DNA of 64,000 nucleotides from the NCBI GenBank assembly GCA_029204225.1, contig CM055094.1:18553333-18617332 (forward strand). Direction: 5' to 3'. This document shows, in pieces, positions 1-9,344 of the stretch. The DNA is from Diphasiastrum complanatum. Taxonomy: Eukaryota; Streptophyta; Lycopodiopsida; Lycopodiales; Lycopodiaceae. The notes under the pieces were generated by a model. It was not told the origin of the DNA and made no database searches. It worked only from the letters and a program-made list of their open reading frames with translations. Both the position numbers and the translations under genes were made by a program. How positions within the stretch are numbered: position 1 is the stretch's first letter; each line of letters starts with the position of its first letter.

Positions 1-547
1 AATATGCAATCGAAATGGGCTCTGATAGCCACTGATCAAAAGAGGAAGTTGGAACTCTATGTGGCTCAAGAACTGGTGTGCCTCCTGGTACCAAGTGTTC
101 ATCTCATAGATATCGAGGCTGAGGACTCTGTTGAAGGTTCGGCTCTGGTATCAGACAAGTGGAGTCTCGGCTCGGTCGACTATGGAGGGCTTCGGATCGG
201 TCGACTTTTGATGGACTCATCTCGGTCAACTTTGTATGCAGAGTATGGACGGTCCACAGTGAATGCAGAGTATGGGGGCTCGGCTCTATGAGTAGTAGAG
301 CATTGCTCGGCAGTGTATGGAGACTAGAAATTTGTGGACAAATTTGGAGCAATTTCGTTCTGATAGGATGTGGAAACGATGATGTTTCTTCATAGTAACG
401 TACTAGTAGCGAGCTTTCAACCAAAATCGGTGTTGAATGTGCGATTTTGACAAGCTCTAGGAGCACTACCCTTCAGCATTTGGCTTGTGCTAGATGTGAC
501 GGTTTTTGTGTAATGTAGCAGATCTCGGCAGCTTAGGGTTTTTGAAA

Positions 548-640
548 ATGGATGATGATGGCGCTCCGGATCCGTGGTGGATGTATGTAGATGGTGTCCA
601 AGGATGCAAAGGAGTAATCAAGCACTATCGTAGCGAATGA
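548..640 (+). CDS. Short conserved ORF, 30 codons, unrecognised
   Basis: Starts MDDDGAPDPWWMYVDG and recurs with few changes in the head of almost every unit (for example near 10835, 14667, 30341, 35104, 38931, 50816 and 61909). It follows a short leader ending in gggtttttgaaa, which resembles a plant 5' leader. It lies about 400 bp from the divergent start of gene L, so the 36-bp minisatellite may sit in a shared promoter. The length is too short to assign a function. It may be the first exon of a gene captured into the head module, or it may be conserved only because the repeats are recent. Confidence 0.3.
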   Translation: MDDDGAPDPWWMYVDGVQGCKGVIKHYRSE

Positions 641-1888
641 TACATCGCCACTAAAAGATGGAAAATCGATCCTTTGAAGCTATAGCTTTTCAAAGCTTCT
701 GAATTTCATTTCCATGCCTGAAGAAGGAAGTGCGAGCATCAAATCTTCTCCCATCAGAGTTTGTTTTCATTTCCTAAAAAGCATGCATGGCAGCATGGCA
801 GTAAAGCGTGATATTGTGATTTTTTGTAATGTTCCCATGTATGTGATGATTTTTATTGTTTAATTATATCGATGTCGATTGAAACTATGATAGCTTCGTG
901 GTTGTCATTCATAATATTAAAAGTTTTTTTTCACCTTATCTTGGGGCAAGTTCACAAATAGCAAGGTAACAAATTGGGACTCGGTAAGAACTCACTCCAA
1001 ATGACTTTTTGAGCTTGACTAACTTATTCTCATGAATTTATCATTGTGTCTAACTTGCCATATACCAGTTTTATAAGTATTTGCTTGATCTTTTACTCTT
1101 AAATGCACCATAATGCTACTCCCTTACTGGCCATAACTTCTTCACCGTAGCTCAGAACTGGGCCATGTTGGGTGTCATTGAAAAAGCTCTCGTCGAGGGC
1201 TTTCTAATGGCACCATAATCGTGTCAATCCAAGTTGTCGTTCAAAAGTTACACTGTTTTTTTTGCTGAGTTGCATACTATACTACAAATAAAATGGCTTA
1301 TTTACGAGCTGCCCCCGACGCAAAATTACAGTTCTTTTAAAAAGAAAAGAAAACCAATTTGAAGGAGCTACGATACGTAGATTTCAAATTTGAGTGTTTT
1401 GATTGGACCATGTGAAAGAAACTTTTGAGAAAAAAAATAAAAGGTATGTTTTTGAAAGGCCCCTTTTGTGCTCAAATTTTCTGTAATGGTTGATAAGTTG
1501 GATTCACATTTACATCATGAAGCAGATAGTCTTGTAAGTTTTCTATTCAAGTGGATCGGAAGCTCGCTCCAATGGATGTTGAGATTAATATATCATGCTA
1601 TCTCTAGCCTAACAGCCACACACTAGATGTTTCGATCCAGAAAATATTCACACAAAGGGACATCACACATCAATATTAATCTACTTTCACCTTTTATTTC
1701 GTCACATCTCTTTGAGCTTATGCGATATGAAAAGCTCCCTTCAAACAAACATGTGAATGTGCCTTTTGTGTTCCCTTAATTTCTCATGCACTACCTTTGT
1801 CTTGGGAAACTAAAATGTGATACAATTGTGACCTTTTCTCATGCTTATCTTTCTCCTATTCTTGGACAAGTAAAATTTGATTGTTGTA

Positions 1889-1945
1889 AGGGGGCGGGGG
1901 GGGGGGGGGGGGGGGGGGGAGGGGGTGTGTGGGGGTGGGGGGGGC
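1889..1945 (+). repeat. G-run, possible G-quadruplex
   Basis: About 50 of 57 bases are G, in several runs of five or more. The same place in U3 (about 15993-16003) has only a short G run, so the length is unstable between copies. Open frames across it, rich in glycine codons, are not genes. Confidence 0.85.
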
Positions 1946-2306
1946 ATGGATTATTCTTGATTTTGAAATGAATGCAGGGCGGGCTTAGTCAAGTCACCTA
2001 GAAAATGGTCACAAGCTCTCCTTTAAGGATGGGATGCTCTATACTTATGACTACAATGCCTCAACGTCCAACCCAAAATAGTACAAATAGAATGCAAACT
2101 GCATTATCGATGTTCTCTGTCCTTCTGATTTTGCCTCTTATTTTCGTCATTTACAGGAGGCTGAAGAGTCTCAGAAAAGGATTGTTGATCTCCAACATCG
2201 GCTTAGGAAGATGGAGCAGGACCTAGAAATGAACATAGTATCGGCGGCTGAGAGAATCCGTTTGGCCAAGATATCATAAACTACGAAATCTATATGCGGA
2301 AGAGAT

Positions 2307-3671
2307 TTGGAGGCACATGATATCAATAATTCGATTCTGGTGGGACGCAAAGATGCGGACAAGTCAGTTCCAACGATGACATCTAATTTGATCGGGAGCT
2401 CTTCTCAGCCAGAATTAATGGCGTCTACCTGTTGGAGAGCTCTAGTCCTCAAAGATACGCACATGAATGAAAGGCTTGAGCAAGCACCAAAGCAAGTCCA
2501 GAATGATCCTTCTTTCGACCCAAGATTTCGTAGAAGACGAGCATGGAGATCGGAAGACAACATATCAGCATATCCTTGCAACTTTGCGATAATAGATGGC
2601 TCGTTCTCTTCTCGGAAGGAATGTCATACATCAATCAATACTTTCTGGGAACTGAGTTCCAATTCTCGCGATCCTACACTCCAGCTACAACACAAGTTCT
2701 GCCAGTTTCTGATGACTGTCATGGGCCAAAGGTTTGAGCAAGATCCACAATTTTCCATCAATCCCAACAAAGCGGTCCTCCACATGGAGGATACCAAGAT
2801 CTATTCACGGATTCAATACTTTCCTGCAGAATCCATACATATCTTCGAAGAGATGTGCACTTCAGGATTTATCATCAATGCTGATGAGGGTTACATGTAC
2901 ACCCAAAGATCAAAAGCATTTACTGGTCGAAGACAAATACTGACTCGAAACTACTTCAACTGGCTACGTGAGCAAAATCATAAGCATGCCAGTAATTCGA
3001 CTCTAATAGGACGAAAAGACGGGTACAAGTCAGTTCCAACGATCGCATCTAATTCGATCGGGAGCTTTCCTCAGCCAGATTTAATTGCGTCGACCGGTTG
3101 GAGAGCTCCATTGCTCAAAGATACGTACGTCTATGAAATGCTTGATCAATCACCAAAGCAAATTCAGAATGATCCTTCTTTCGACCCAAGTTTTCGTAGA
3201 AGACGAGCGCTAGCATGGAGATCGGAAGCCAACATATCAGCATATCCTTGCAACTTTGAGATAATAGATGGCTCGTTCTCTTTTCAGAAGGAATGGCATA
3301 CATCCCTCAAGAATTTTTGCAAATTAACTTCCGATTCTGACGATCCTACAATCAAGCTACAACACAAGTTTTGCCAGTTTCTGAAGACTGTCATGGACCG
3401 AAGGTTTGAGCAGGATCCACAATTTTTCATCAATCCCAACAAACCGGCGCTTCACATGGAGCATACTAGGATCTATTTACGGATACAATACTTTCCTGCA
3501 GACTCCATACAAATCTTCGAAGAGATGTGCACTTCAGGCTTTATCATCAATGTTGATAAGGCTTACACCCAGAGATCAAAAGCATTTGCTGGTCGAAGAC
3601 AAATGCTGACTCGAACCTGCTCCAAGAGGCTGCGCGAGCAATATCGTAAGCATGATGCCCACCATTCCTGA
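2307..3671 (+). CDS. Unrecognised 454-residue ORF made of two tandem halves
   Basis: The protein consists of two similar halves, residues about 9-228 and 231-450; the matching DNA is repeated at a 666-bp interval. Each half carries the order GRKD, FRRRRAW or FRRRRALAW, NISAYPCNF, FEQDPQF, IQYFPA and FEEMCTSGFII, then a basic C-terminal stretch. No signal peptide or membrane segment is visible. Upstream, at 2156, a strong splice acceptor (ttttcgtcatttacag) precedes a heptad-like segment reading EAEESQKRIVDLQHRLRKM, so the ORF may be the last exon of a longer coiled-coil protein. The exon and the ORF are separated by a stop here. The U3 copy (16664-17947) is also open. I do not recognise the family. 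Two open copies make chance unlikely, but expression is unproven. Confidence 0.55.
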   Translation: MEAHDINNSILVGRKDADKSVPTMTSNLIGSSSQPELMASTCWRALVLKDTHMNERLEQAPKQVQNDPSFDPRFRRRRAWRSEDNISAYPCNFAIIDGSFSSRKECHTSINTFWELSSNSRDPTLQLQHKFCQFLMTVMGQRFEQDPQFSINPNKAVLHMEDTKIYSRIQYFPAESIHIFEEMCTSGFIINADEGYMYTQRSKAFTGRRQILTRNYFNWLREQNHKHASNSTLIGRKDGYKSVPTIASNSIGSFPQPDLIASTGWRAPLLKDTYVYEMLDQSPKQIQNDPSFDPSFRRRRALAWRSEANISAYPCNFEIIDGSFSFQKEWHTSLKNFCKLTSDSDDPTIKLQHKFCQFLKTVMDRRFEQDPQFFINPNKPALHMEHTRIYLRIQYFPADSIQIFEEMCTSGFIINVDKAYTQRSKAFAGRRQMLTRTCSKRLREQYRKHDAHHS

Positions 3672-4551
3672 ACAAAGGTTATGAAGAAAATCCTTTAGGC
3701 CCAATTTTTTGTATTGAGTACATTGAAAACATCAACATTTGTTGATTGGAGCTTTTAAGATTGACCATTATAGTCATCTAGGGCCAATGTATATGGCACT
3801 CAACTGCTAATCTATCTCTCCACTGCTTCTGAAATGTCCACTTTAGTTCATAATCTATGATCTAGATATACCTTCTTCTCGTTGTGTGTATATATATGTT
3901 CTCATCATTGATATTTGATTTAATGTATTAAATGACCATTGAATGCTCATTAAATCAAAATCAACATTAATTAGGTTACACATATTCTGTTCAAAAAATA
4001 TTTGGACATACAATGAAAATATCATATCGACAAGAGGGAACATATCAAGGCAACAGGACTAGACAGAAATTGTTTGTTAGTGATCATCCATACAAAGTAG
4101 GTGCACCACTTCCAAATTCTAATGTTACTCCAAGCCTTTTTGTGAGACTACTAATATTTTTGGAAAACACATGGTCTTCATATTCCAAGCATGCTCAGCA
4201 TACCTCCAAGCACATAGCAAAGTAAACCGTACATCTTCTTTCCTTGCCCTACTTGTTGGTCTTCATCTCGTATGGTAAGTACTCGACCCTTGATTGTTCC
4301 TTTGAATAAGAGCTTTTTGCTATAGTTTCAAGAGAGAGGCTTCCTGGGAAAGGGTCAACTTGGGAGTAGCTTAATATATTGATGTCATTTCAAATCATGA
4401 TAGCTTCATGGTTGTCACTCAAAATAACAGTGAATTGTTTGGTCACTTGGGGTAGCTTGATATGTAGCTAGGCAACTAAACAACAAATCACCTCTAGATG
4501 GCTTCACAAGCTTGTCTAACTCGTTCTTATAATTACTACCATTGTGTCTAA

Positions 4552-4885
4552 CTTGCCAAATGCTAGGTGTAAAAGTATTTGACAAATGCGTAACTCTTTA
4601 CTCTCCAAGTCTTAAGACTTACCAAGTGTTGTTTGTAGCTCATACTAGATGCTTTGAGAAGTTATATTAAGAATTGGGGGCGGGGGGGGGGGGGGGGGGT
4701 TATCGCAAAGAATCCGATCTTGCCAAATACTAGGTGTAAAAGTGTTTGACATATTCCTAACTCTTAACTCTCCAAGTGTTGTTTTTAGCTCATAGTACAT
4801 GCTTTGAGAATAATGTTAATGGTTATATTAATTTGGGGGGATTGCAAAGAATCGTACTTGAGTGTACAAGCCCAACTCAAGTGCA
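4552..4885 (+). repeat. 167-bp direct duplication
   Basis: The sequence cttgccaaatgctaggtgta at 4552 returns, one base changed, at 4719, and similarity runs on through the 'tagctcata...gctttgagaa' segment in both. The first unit ends at a G run. U3 carries the same pair near 18831 and 19002. An inverted copy at 47820-48062 has only one unit. Confidence 0.75.
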
Positions 4886-5556
4886 GACACCAACTCAGCA
4901 CACATGGGAAGATCATTAAATTTGAATTTGATGAAAAATCAAAATTAAAAAAAAAATGAAAAACTATTTCTCCTTAGAGGCATTGTGGTCATCATCTAGA
5001 CGAGCTGTGCTTGCTTGAATCAATAGAAACAAAGAAAATAATAATAACGAGTTTTAATCCTATTAATGCACCAATAATATATAAATATAATTGAATCAAA
5101 TGGGAAGATTATAATATTTATCGTTTCATTAAAACATTGATCTACTCATTTCAATGATTTCGTTCAAATTCGAATTCCAATGATTTGTGAAGTGTGAATG
5201 AATGCAATGTAACTTGCATATGTTTGGAACATAGCATAGATTCATTATATGCTTTTTAACTATATGTTATTTAGTCGTGTAACAAGGAATAAGCTTTTTT
5301 TTAAAAACAAATTTTTAATTTGTTTTTGGAAACCCTAGATTACAACATTTTAATATATTAACAAAAATGACTTAATTTGCATGAACAACTTTGAGTTTTG
5401 AAAATCCTAGATTACAACTTCATTCAATCTTCAAATTTCCAAGCTCGTTCAAACTTCAATGAAATATAATTCATTCCAACCTCCATTCTCGAACCCTAGA
5501 ACGATGTATTTTAAAAACTTTTGTAATGTGAAAGAGACATCACTGATTTCGGAATG

Positions 5557-6036
5557 GCTTTCAAAAACTTATAAATTGTATTCATCAATGGAGATGTCTA
5601 GAGGACATGGTGTGAAAAATTTTCAACTAGTTTGGTTTTTTATTTGGCAATTTTAGAGGCCAAAATGAATCTTAACTTCGAGTTAGTTTCATATTTGTTA
5701 ATAAGGGCCTAAATAGTGGTTTAACTACCTCTGGCAAGTAGATAAGTGGATGAGGTCGAGTTTGGACCCATTCTAATTGGCGAATTTTGGTACATTGCTT
5801 TCAAAAACTTATAAATTGTATTCATCAATGGAGATGTCTAGAGGACATGGTGTGAAAAATTGTCAAATAGTTTGGTTTTTCATTTGGCAATTTTGGAGGC
5901 CAAAATGAATCTCAACTTCGAGTTAGTTTCATATTTGTTAATAAGGGCCTAAATAGTGGTTTGACAACCTCTCTTAAGTAGATCAGTGGATGAGGTCGAG
6001 TTTGGACCCATTCTAATTGGCTAATTTTGGTACATT
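5557..6036 (+). repeat. 240-bp direct tandem duplication
   Basis: The two units, 5557-5796 and 5797-6036, both begin gctttcaaaaacttataaat and end near 'ttttggtacattg', with few differences. U3 has the same pair with a period of about 241 bp (from about 19860 and 20101), so the duplication is older than the copying of the large unit. Confidence 0.9.
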
Positions 6037-6466
6037 GCATCTAGACTAGATTTTCTAGGTTTCTGATAAAGTATCTAGAAGTTTCCAAATTAGGTCAAGT
6101 TTGGGGCAAGTGGCCAAATGACATTTTGGAAGCTATAAATAGTTATAACCTAAGTGGAGAAATATTCATCAAAGTTTCTTTCTTTGTGGAGAATGCATCT
6201 CTTATGTCCATCTCATGTGATATTTTTCTTCAAATTCAAATTTAACGATTTTCCCATGTGTGGTGAGTTGGTGTATGCGCTTTTGTTGGGCTTGTACACT
6301 CAAGTTCGATTCTTTGGGATCCCTCGCCAACTGTGGTTTCTATACTTTCTCTGCAAGATTCTCATTTGAAATTTGCTTGGGACCCTTCTTATCTCCATCA
6401 GATATTTTTTTCAACGTTGATGTTAGGCCATACCACAGGGAAGTAGTTCATGTGTGACTCCTCACT

Positions 6467-6470
<4 letters not shown>

Positions 6471-6517
<47 letters not shown>
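6471..6517 (+). repeat. (TC)n microsatellite
   Basis: Uninterrupted CT dinucleotides. The same site is occupied in U3 (20893-20941) and is much longer in U7 (40374-40491). Confidence 0.98.
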
Positions 6518-6520
<3 letters not shown>

Positions 6521-7320
6521 CCACTCAAGCCTACATGGCAGACCCACGTGGTATAGCTTAGTTGGCTTGCCACACAAGCCTACGTTAAGCCTATATGGTA
6601 GACTGAATCATACCAGCATGAACATACTAGCATCAAGCCTATGTCATGCCTATATGACCTACCACGCAAGCCTATGATAGGCCTACATGGCTTGCCACAT
6701 GGCAAGTCCCAAGCCTGTGTGGTTTATCTCATGACATGCCTATATGGCTTGCCACATGGCAACTTGGGAGCCCCAGATCTCTCTCTCTAGCTCCACTCAA
6801 GCCTACATGCCAGAGCTTGGTTGGCTTGCCACACAAGCCTATGGCAAGCCTCTGTGGTAGCCTGAGACATGCTTACGTGGGAAGCATCAGAAATATGCCA
6901 TGCCTATGTGGCCTGCCACACAAGCCTATGGTTTATCTCATGACATGCCTACATGGCTTGCCACATGGCAACTTGGGACCCCCAGTTCTCTCTCTCTAGC
7001 TCCACTCAAGCCTACATGGCAGAGCTTGGTTTGCTTGCCACACAAGCCTATGGCAAGCCTATGTGGTAGCCTACGACATGCTTACGTGGGAAGGATTAGA
7101 AGTATGCCATGCCTATGTGGCCTGCCATGCAAGCCTATGGTAGGCCTGTGTGGGTTGCCAAGTGGCAACTTTTGAGCCCACCTATATATATATATATAGA
7201 TCTCTAGGTCCACTCAAGCCTACGTGGCACAGGGCCCAGTTGGCTTGACATACAAGGTTATGGTAGGCCTACATGGCTTGCAACATGGCAACCCTCAAGC
7301 CTTCATGATTTGCCATGTGG
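6518..7320 (+). repeat. Complex minisatellite, about 207-bp unit
   Basis: Built from variants of CCTAYRTGGCNTGCCACA and CAAGCCTATGG. A larger unit of about 207 bp, opening with 'ctctctctagctccactcaa', is repeated from about 6779 and 6986. The first part, 6518-6770, is made of the same short motifs. Related arrays lie in U3, U7 and U8. Open frames through it encode repeated tryptophan- and proline-rich words and reflect the repeat, not a gene. The array abuts, and slightly overlaps, the 3' end of the histone ORF. Confidence 0.9.
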
Positions 7321-7716
7321 CATACCGCTGCCATAGGTCTTTCGAAACCTCATGACAAGAAGCATGTCCTTGGGCATCAGTGTCACCCTCTTGCCATGAA
7401 TGGAACACAGCATCGAATCCTCAAACAATTTTGTCTGGAAGTCCTCGTATGCAATATGGAGGGCCTCCAATGCAGTGATATTCCACCTCACTGCATAGGG
7501 CAGATGGGTGGTCATGCCTTGTATAACCTCCCTCACAGCCCGGTACAAGGCTGCTTTCAGGATTAGAAGTTTGGTGTACCTCTGCAAGGCCCTGATGTCC
7601 CTCAACCATGGACGGCGAGGTCTTCGGCGTCTTTGCGGACGTATGGGTTCAGATGTCTGATGACGGGACAGTTGAACAAAATGGGTAAGCCTAGTGGTTT
7701 GCTTCGTCCGAGCCAT
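7303..7716 (-). CDS. Histone H3-like ORF, closest in features to centromeric H3 (CENH3)
   Basis: The 137-residue ORF starts MARTKQT like H3. After a short tail rich in arginine and proline come the alpha-N helix (about 38-52, LRDIRALQRYTKLLI), alpha-1 (56-67), a long loop 1 ending RW at 77-78, alpha-2 with FEDSMLCSIHGKRVT (98-112), and MPKD leading into alpha-3 (114-123). Counted between VRE and AL(E/Q)AL, loop 1 is about four residues longer than in canonical H3 and has the Trp typical of plant CENH3. FEDSMLC also matches CENH3. The tail is shorter than in most plant CENH3, and the usual RPGTVAL is reduced to RPW. Plant CENH3 genes have introns; this copy has none. The last dozen codons run into minisatellite sequence. 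It could be a captured or processed gene copy, expressed or not. Histone identity is near certain; CENH3 class is probable. Confidence 0.75.
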   Translation of the reverse strand: MARTKQTTRLTHFVQLSRHQTSEPIRPQRRRRPRRPWLRDIRALQRYTKLLILKAALYRAVREVIQGMTTHLPYAVRWNITALEALHIAYEDFQTKLFEDSMLCSIHGKRVTLMPKDMLLVMRFRKTYGSGMPHGKS

Positions 7717-7785
7717 TGACGCCGGATATCTATACCACGCGAGGACAGAGATACAGCAGAAGAGAGAGCTAAATTGTCTCGCGTA

Positions 7786-8040
7786 ATGGCGACACTGAGA
7801 ACTCTAAGGGTGATATCGCTACAACGCGAGAGAGTGGCAGAGACAAGCGGGGAGAGGCAGGGGCTTGCATGATGGCGATACTGGGAAAGTCAGGCTGATA
7901 TCGCTACAATGTGAGCGGGTGTAAGGAATAGGCCTGGGGACGAGGTCGCTCACATGATGGCGATATCACGAATGCAGGTCATATGGAAGCAATCAAACAT
8001 GACAGCAAATTACGTGAAAACCTATACAATCCCCGGGAAT
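7786..8040 (+). repeat. Three 86-bp direct repeats between promoter and histone ORF
   Basis: The word atggcgaYa occurs at 7786, 7872 and 7957 (spacing 86 and 85), each within similar surroundings that also hold gatatcgct. U3 keeps the same three with the same spacing (22210, 22296, 22381). If the TATA box at 8044-8052 is used, these repeats would form most of the 5' leader of the histone ORF. Confidence 0.8.
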
Positions 8041-8043
8041 GGA

Positions 8044-8052
8044 CTTATATAG
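8044..8052 (-). promoter_or_regulatory. TATA box facing the histone ORF
   Basis: Reads CTATATAAG on the minus strand, about 330 bp before the histone ATG and directly downstream of the G-box array. U3 keeps CTATATAAG at the same place (about 22468-22476). U7 and U8, which have lost the histone ORF, have altered versions. No transcript data are available. Confidence 0.5.
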
Positions 8053-8059
8053 ATGAAAA

Positions 8060-8420
8060 AAGTTGGCACATGTGAATCCCAGCGCCACGTGGCCTAGTCA
8101 ATAGCTGACATGTGGAACCACACGTTTGTATACACGTGTGAAACTGCACGTCTGGATCAACACGTGTGGTATCCCATGTGGGGACACATGGACAAATGGA
8201 TCAGCGACATGTTCTTGCACGTATCGGCTCGCACGTGTGGTCACGTGGCCCAATTAGTAACTGACGTGTGGGACCACACTTCTGTATCTGCACATGTGGC
8301 CATGTGGTCGAATGGTTTGGTCACATGTGTTCTGGCACGTATTAGCTCGCATGTGTGGGCACGTGGCCGAATGGCAGATTGACGTGTATTGTAGCATGTG
8401 TGGACGGTTGTATTACGTGC
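8060..8420. promoter_or_regulatory. Dense array of ACGTG / CACGTG motifs
   Basis: More than a dozen variants of CACGTGTG, CACGTGGC and GACGTGTG lie in about 360 bp, often as near-palindromes such as cacgtgtggtcacgtggc. These match the G-box and ABRE cores bound by plant bZIP and bHLH factors. The array recurs in U3, U4 (part), U7 and U8 and is flanked by divergent TATA boxes. It may be a true bidirectional regulatory block, or a minisatellite whose monomer happens to contain the motif. Confidence 0.6.
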
Positions 8421-8480
8421 CATAGATCTGATCCGATGTTGGATCGACGAATGTACGGCTTGGGTTTTATTGGTTTTAGC

Positions 8481-8488
8481 TATATAAA
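8481..8488 (+). promoter_or_regulatory. TATA box facing right
   Basis: TATATAAA, preceded by attggtt, at the right edge of the G-box array. It is kept in all five copies (8481, 22936, 26542, 41695, 49483). A transcript from here would run antisense through the end of gene I, whose stop codon lies just downstream. Confidence 0.5.
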
Positions 8489-8502
8489 TGTTGTTTGATC
8501 AG

Positions 8503-8817
8503 TTAAAACATTTCGCTAAGTTTTGGATTTTCACTCCCTGTAGCTCTTGGTGTGTGAACCAAATGCCATTCCACCTTAAAATGACCTATTCTAGGAACAT
8601 TGAGTGGTGTGTCGCTCATATGATTCTTAATTATCTCTAAATATTCTGTTTTACTAAAATTCCAAAATAGAATTTCATGATCTTCTTTAAAACCTGTTTG
8701 AAACTTGTTTATGTCTTTCATCCTTTGGTGAGCTGGTAAGGTGGATCCTTTCAGATTTTTTCTCGACAGTGGAGCATATTTTGTGGGAAGATCAATATGG
8801 AGATGATATTTAGACAT
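8503..8817 (-). pseudogene. Remnant of gene I, ends joined by an internal deletion
   Basis: A single 104-codon frame. It joins the first ~35 residues of gene I (MSKYHLHIDLPTKYAPLS...) to its last ~70 (FQTGFKEDHEILFW... to the same stop), with the middle ~1.4 kb missing compared with U4 and U7. U8 has a similar deletion (49505-49819). The frame is open by chance of the junction. I class it as a pseudogene. Confidence 0.7.
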
Positions 8818-9344
8818 CTTAATAATCGATAGATTAATCTAGTAGAAAACCAACTTGTTATATATCTTGTAAGCTATTAAAACTCGTCTTAATTATAAAA
8901 AAAATTTAACTGGAAAAGTTTGAAATGACCTTAGTGCTCTTTTTGCTCCATCACACTCCAAGTTTCTTTCAAAGCTTTGCAGTTATGAGCAAAATAAGCA
9001 AAATATTTTTTCAATAGATGTGTGTTGAAATTGCAAAAGTTTGAAATAACCTTGTCGCTTTATTTGATCCAACACACTCCGTATTTTCTGAATTTCAAAA
9101 ATTTAGATTCACGTTGGCGCTCATTGTAATCCAAAATATTCAAAGTTTCTTGCCACGATTTTCAGATCGATAAGACTATTTTTCTTTGATGTGAACGCTT
9201 TGAGTAGATGGAAAGAAAACTTTGATGGGCAATACGATTTGCATTTACATGAGAAGTTATGTTAGTTAATGGTAGAAAATAGAATCTTGAAGTATGGACC
9301 CCATGTGTTGCGGCTACCCATCTTACAGTTAACTACATCCGTTA

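Larger units (their letters stand above)
3680..6470 (+). repeat. Non-coding stretch after the tandem ORF
   Basis: AT-rich sequence with no supportable gene, shared with U3 (17948-20892) and, for its last 500 bases, with U7 (39873-40373). Short open frames here differ between copies and are not credible. It holds two internal direct duplications, listed separately, and a G run at about 4677-4699. It could be 3' flanking or intron sequence of the ORF before it. Confidence 0.7.

Noticed and set aside
104-466. Minus-strand frames of about 110-145 codons in every head (Ser/Leu/His/Thr-rich)
   Set aside because: They read through the 36-bp minisatellite on the strand opposite other short frames; length changes with repeat number and codons show no constraint.
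1786-1971. 61-codon frame with a polyglycine run
   Set aside because: Created by the G run, which is not kept in U3.
6736-7175. Overlapping open frames with repeated Trp/Pro/His words
   Set aside because: They are produced by the ~207-bp minisatellite and shift frame with it; no start context or conservation apart from the DNA repeat. The same applies at 21114-21601 and 40658-40989.
6518-7320. CRISPR-like repeat/spacer appearance
   Set aside because: Units are variable throughout, with no constant repeat and unique spacers, and the context is a eukaryotic nuclear genome.
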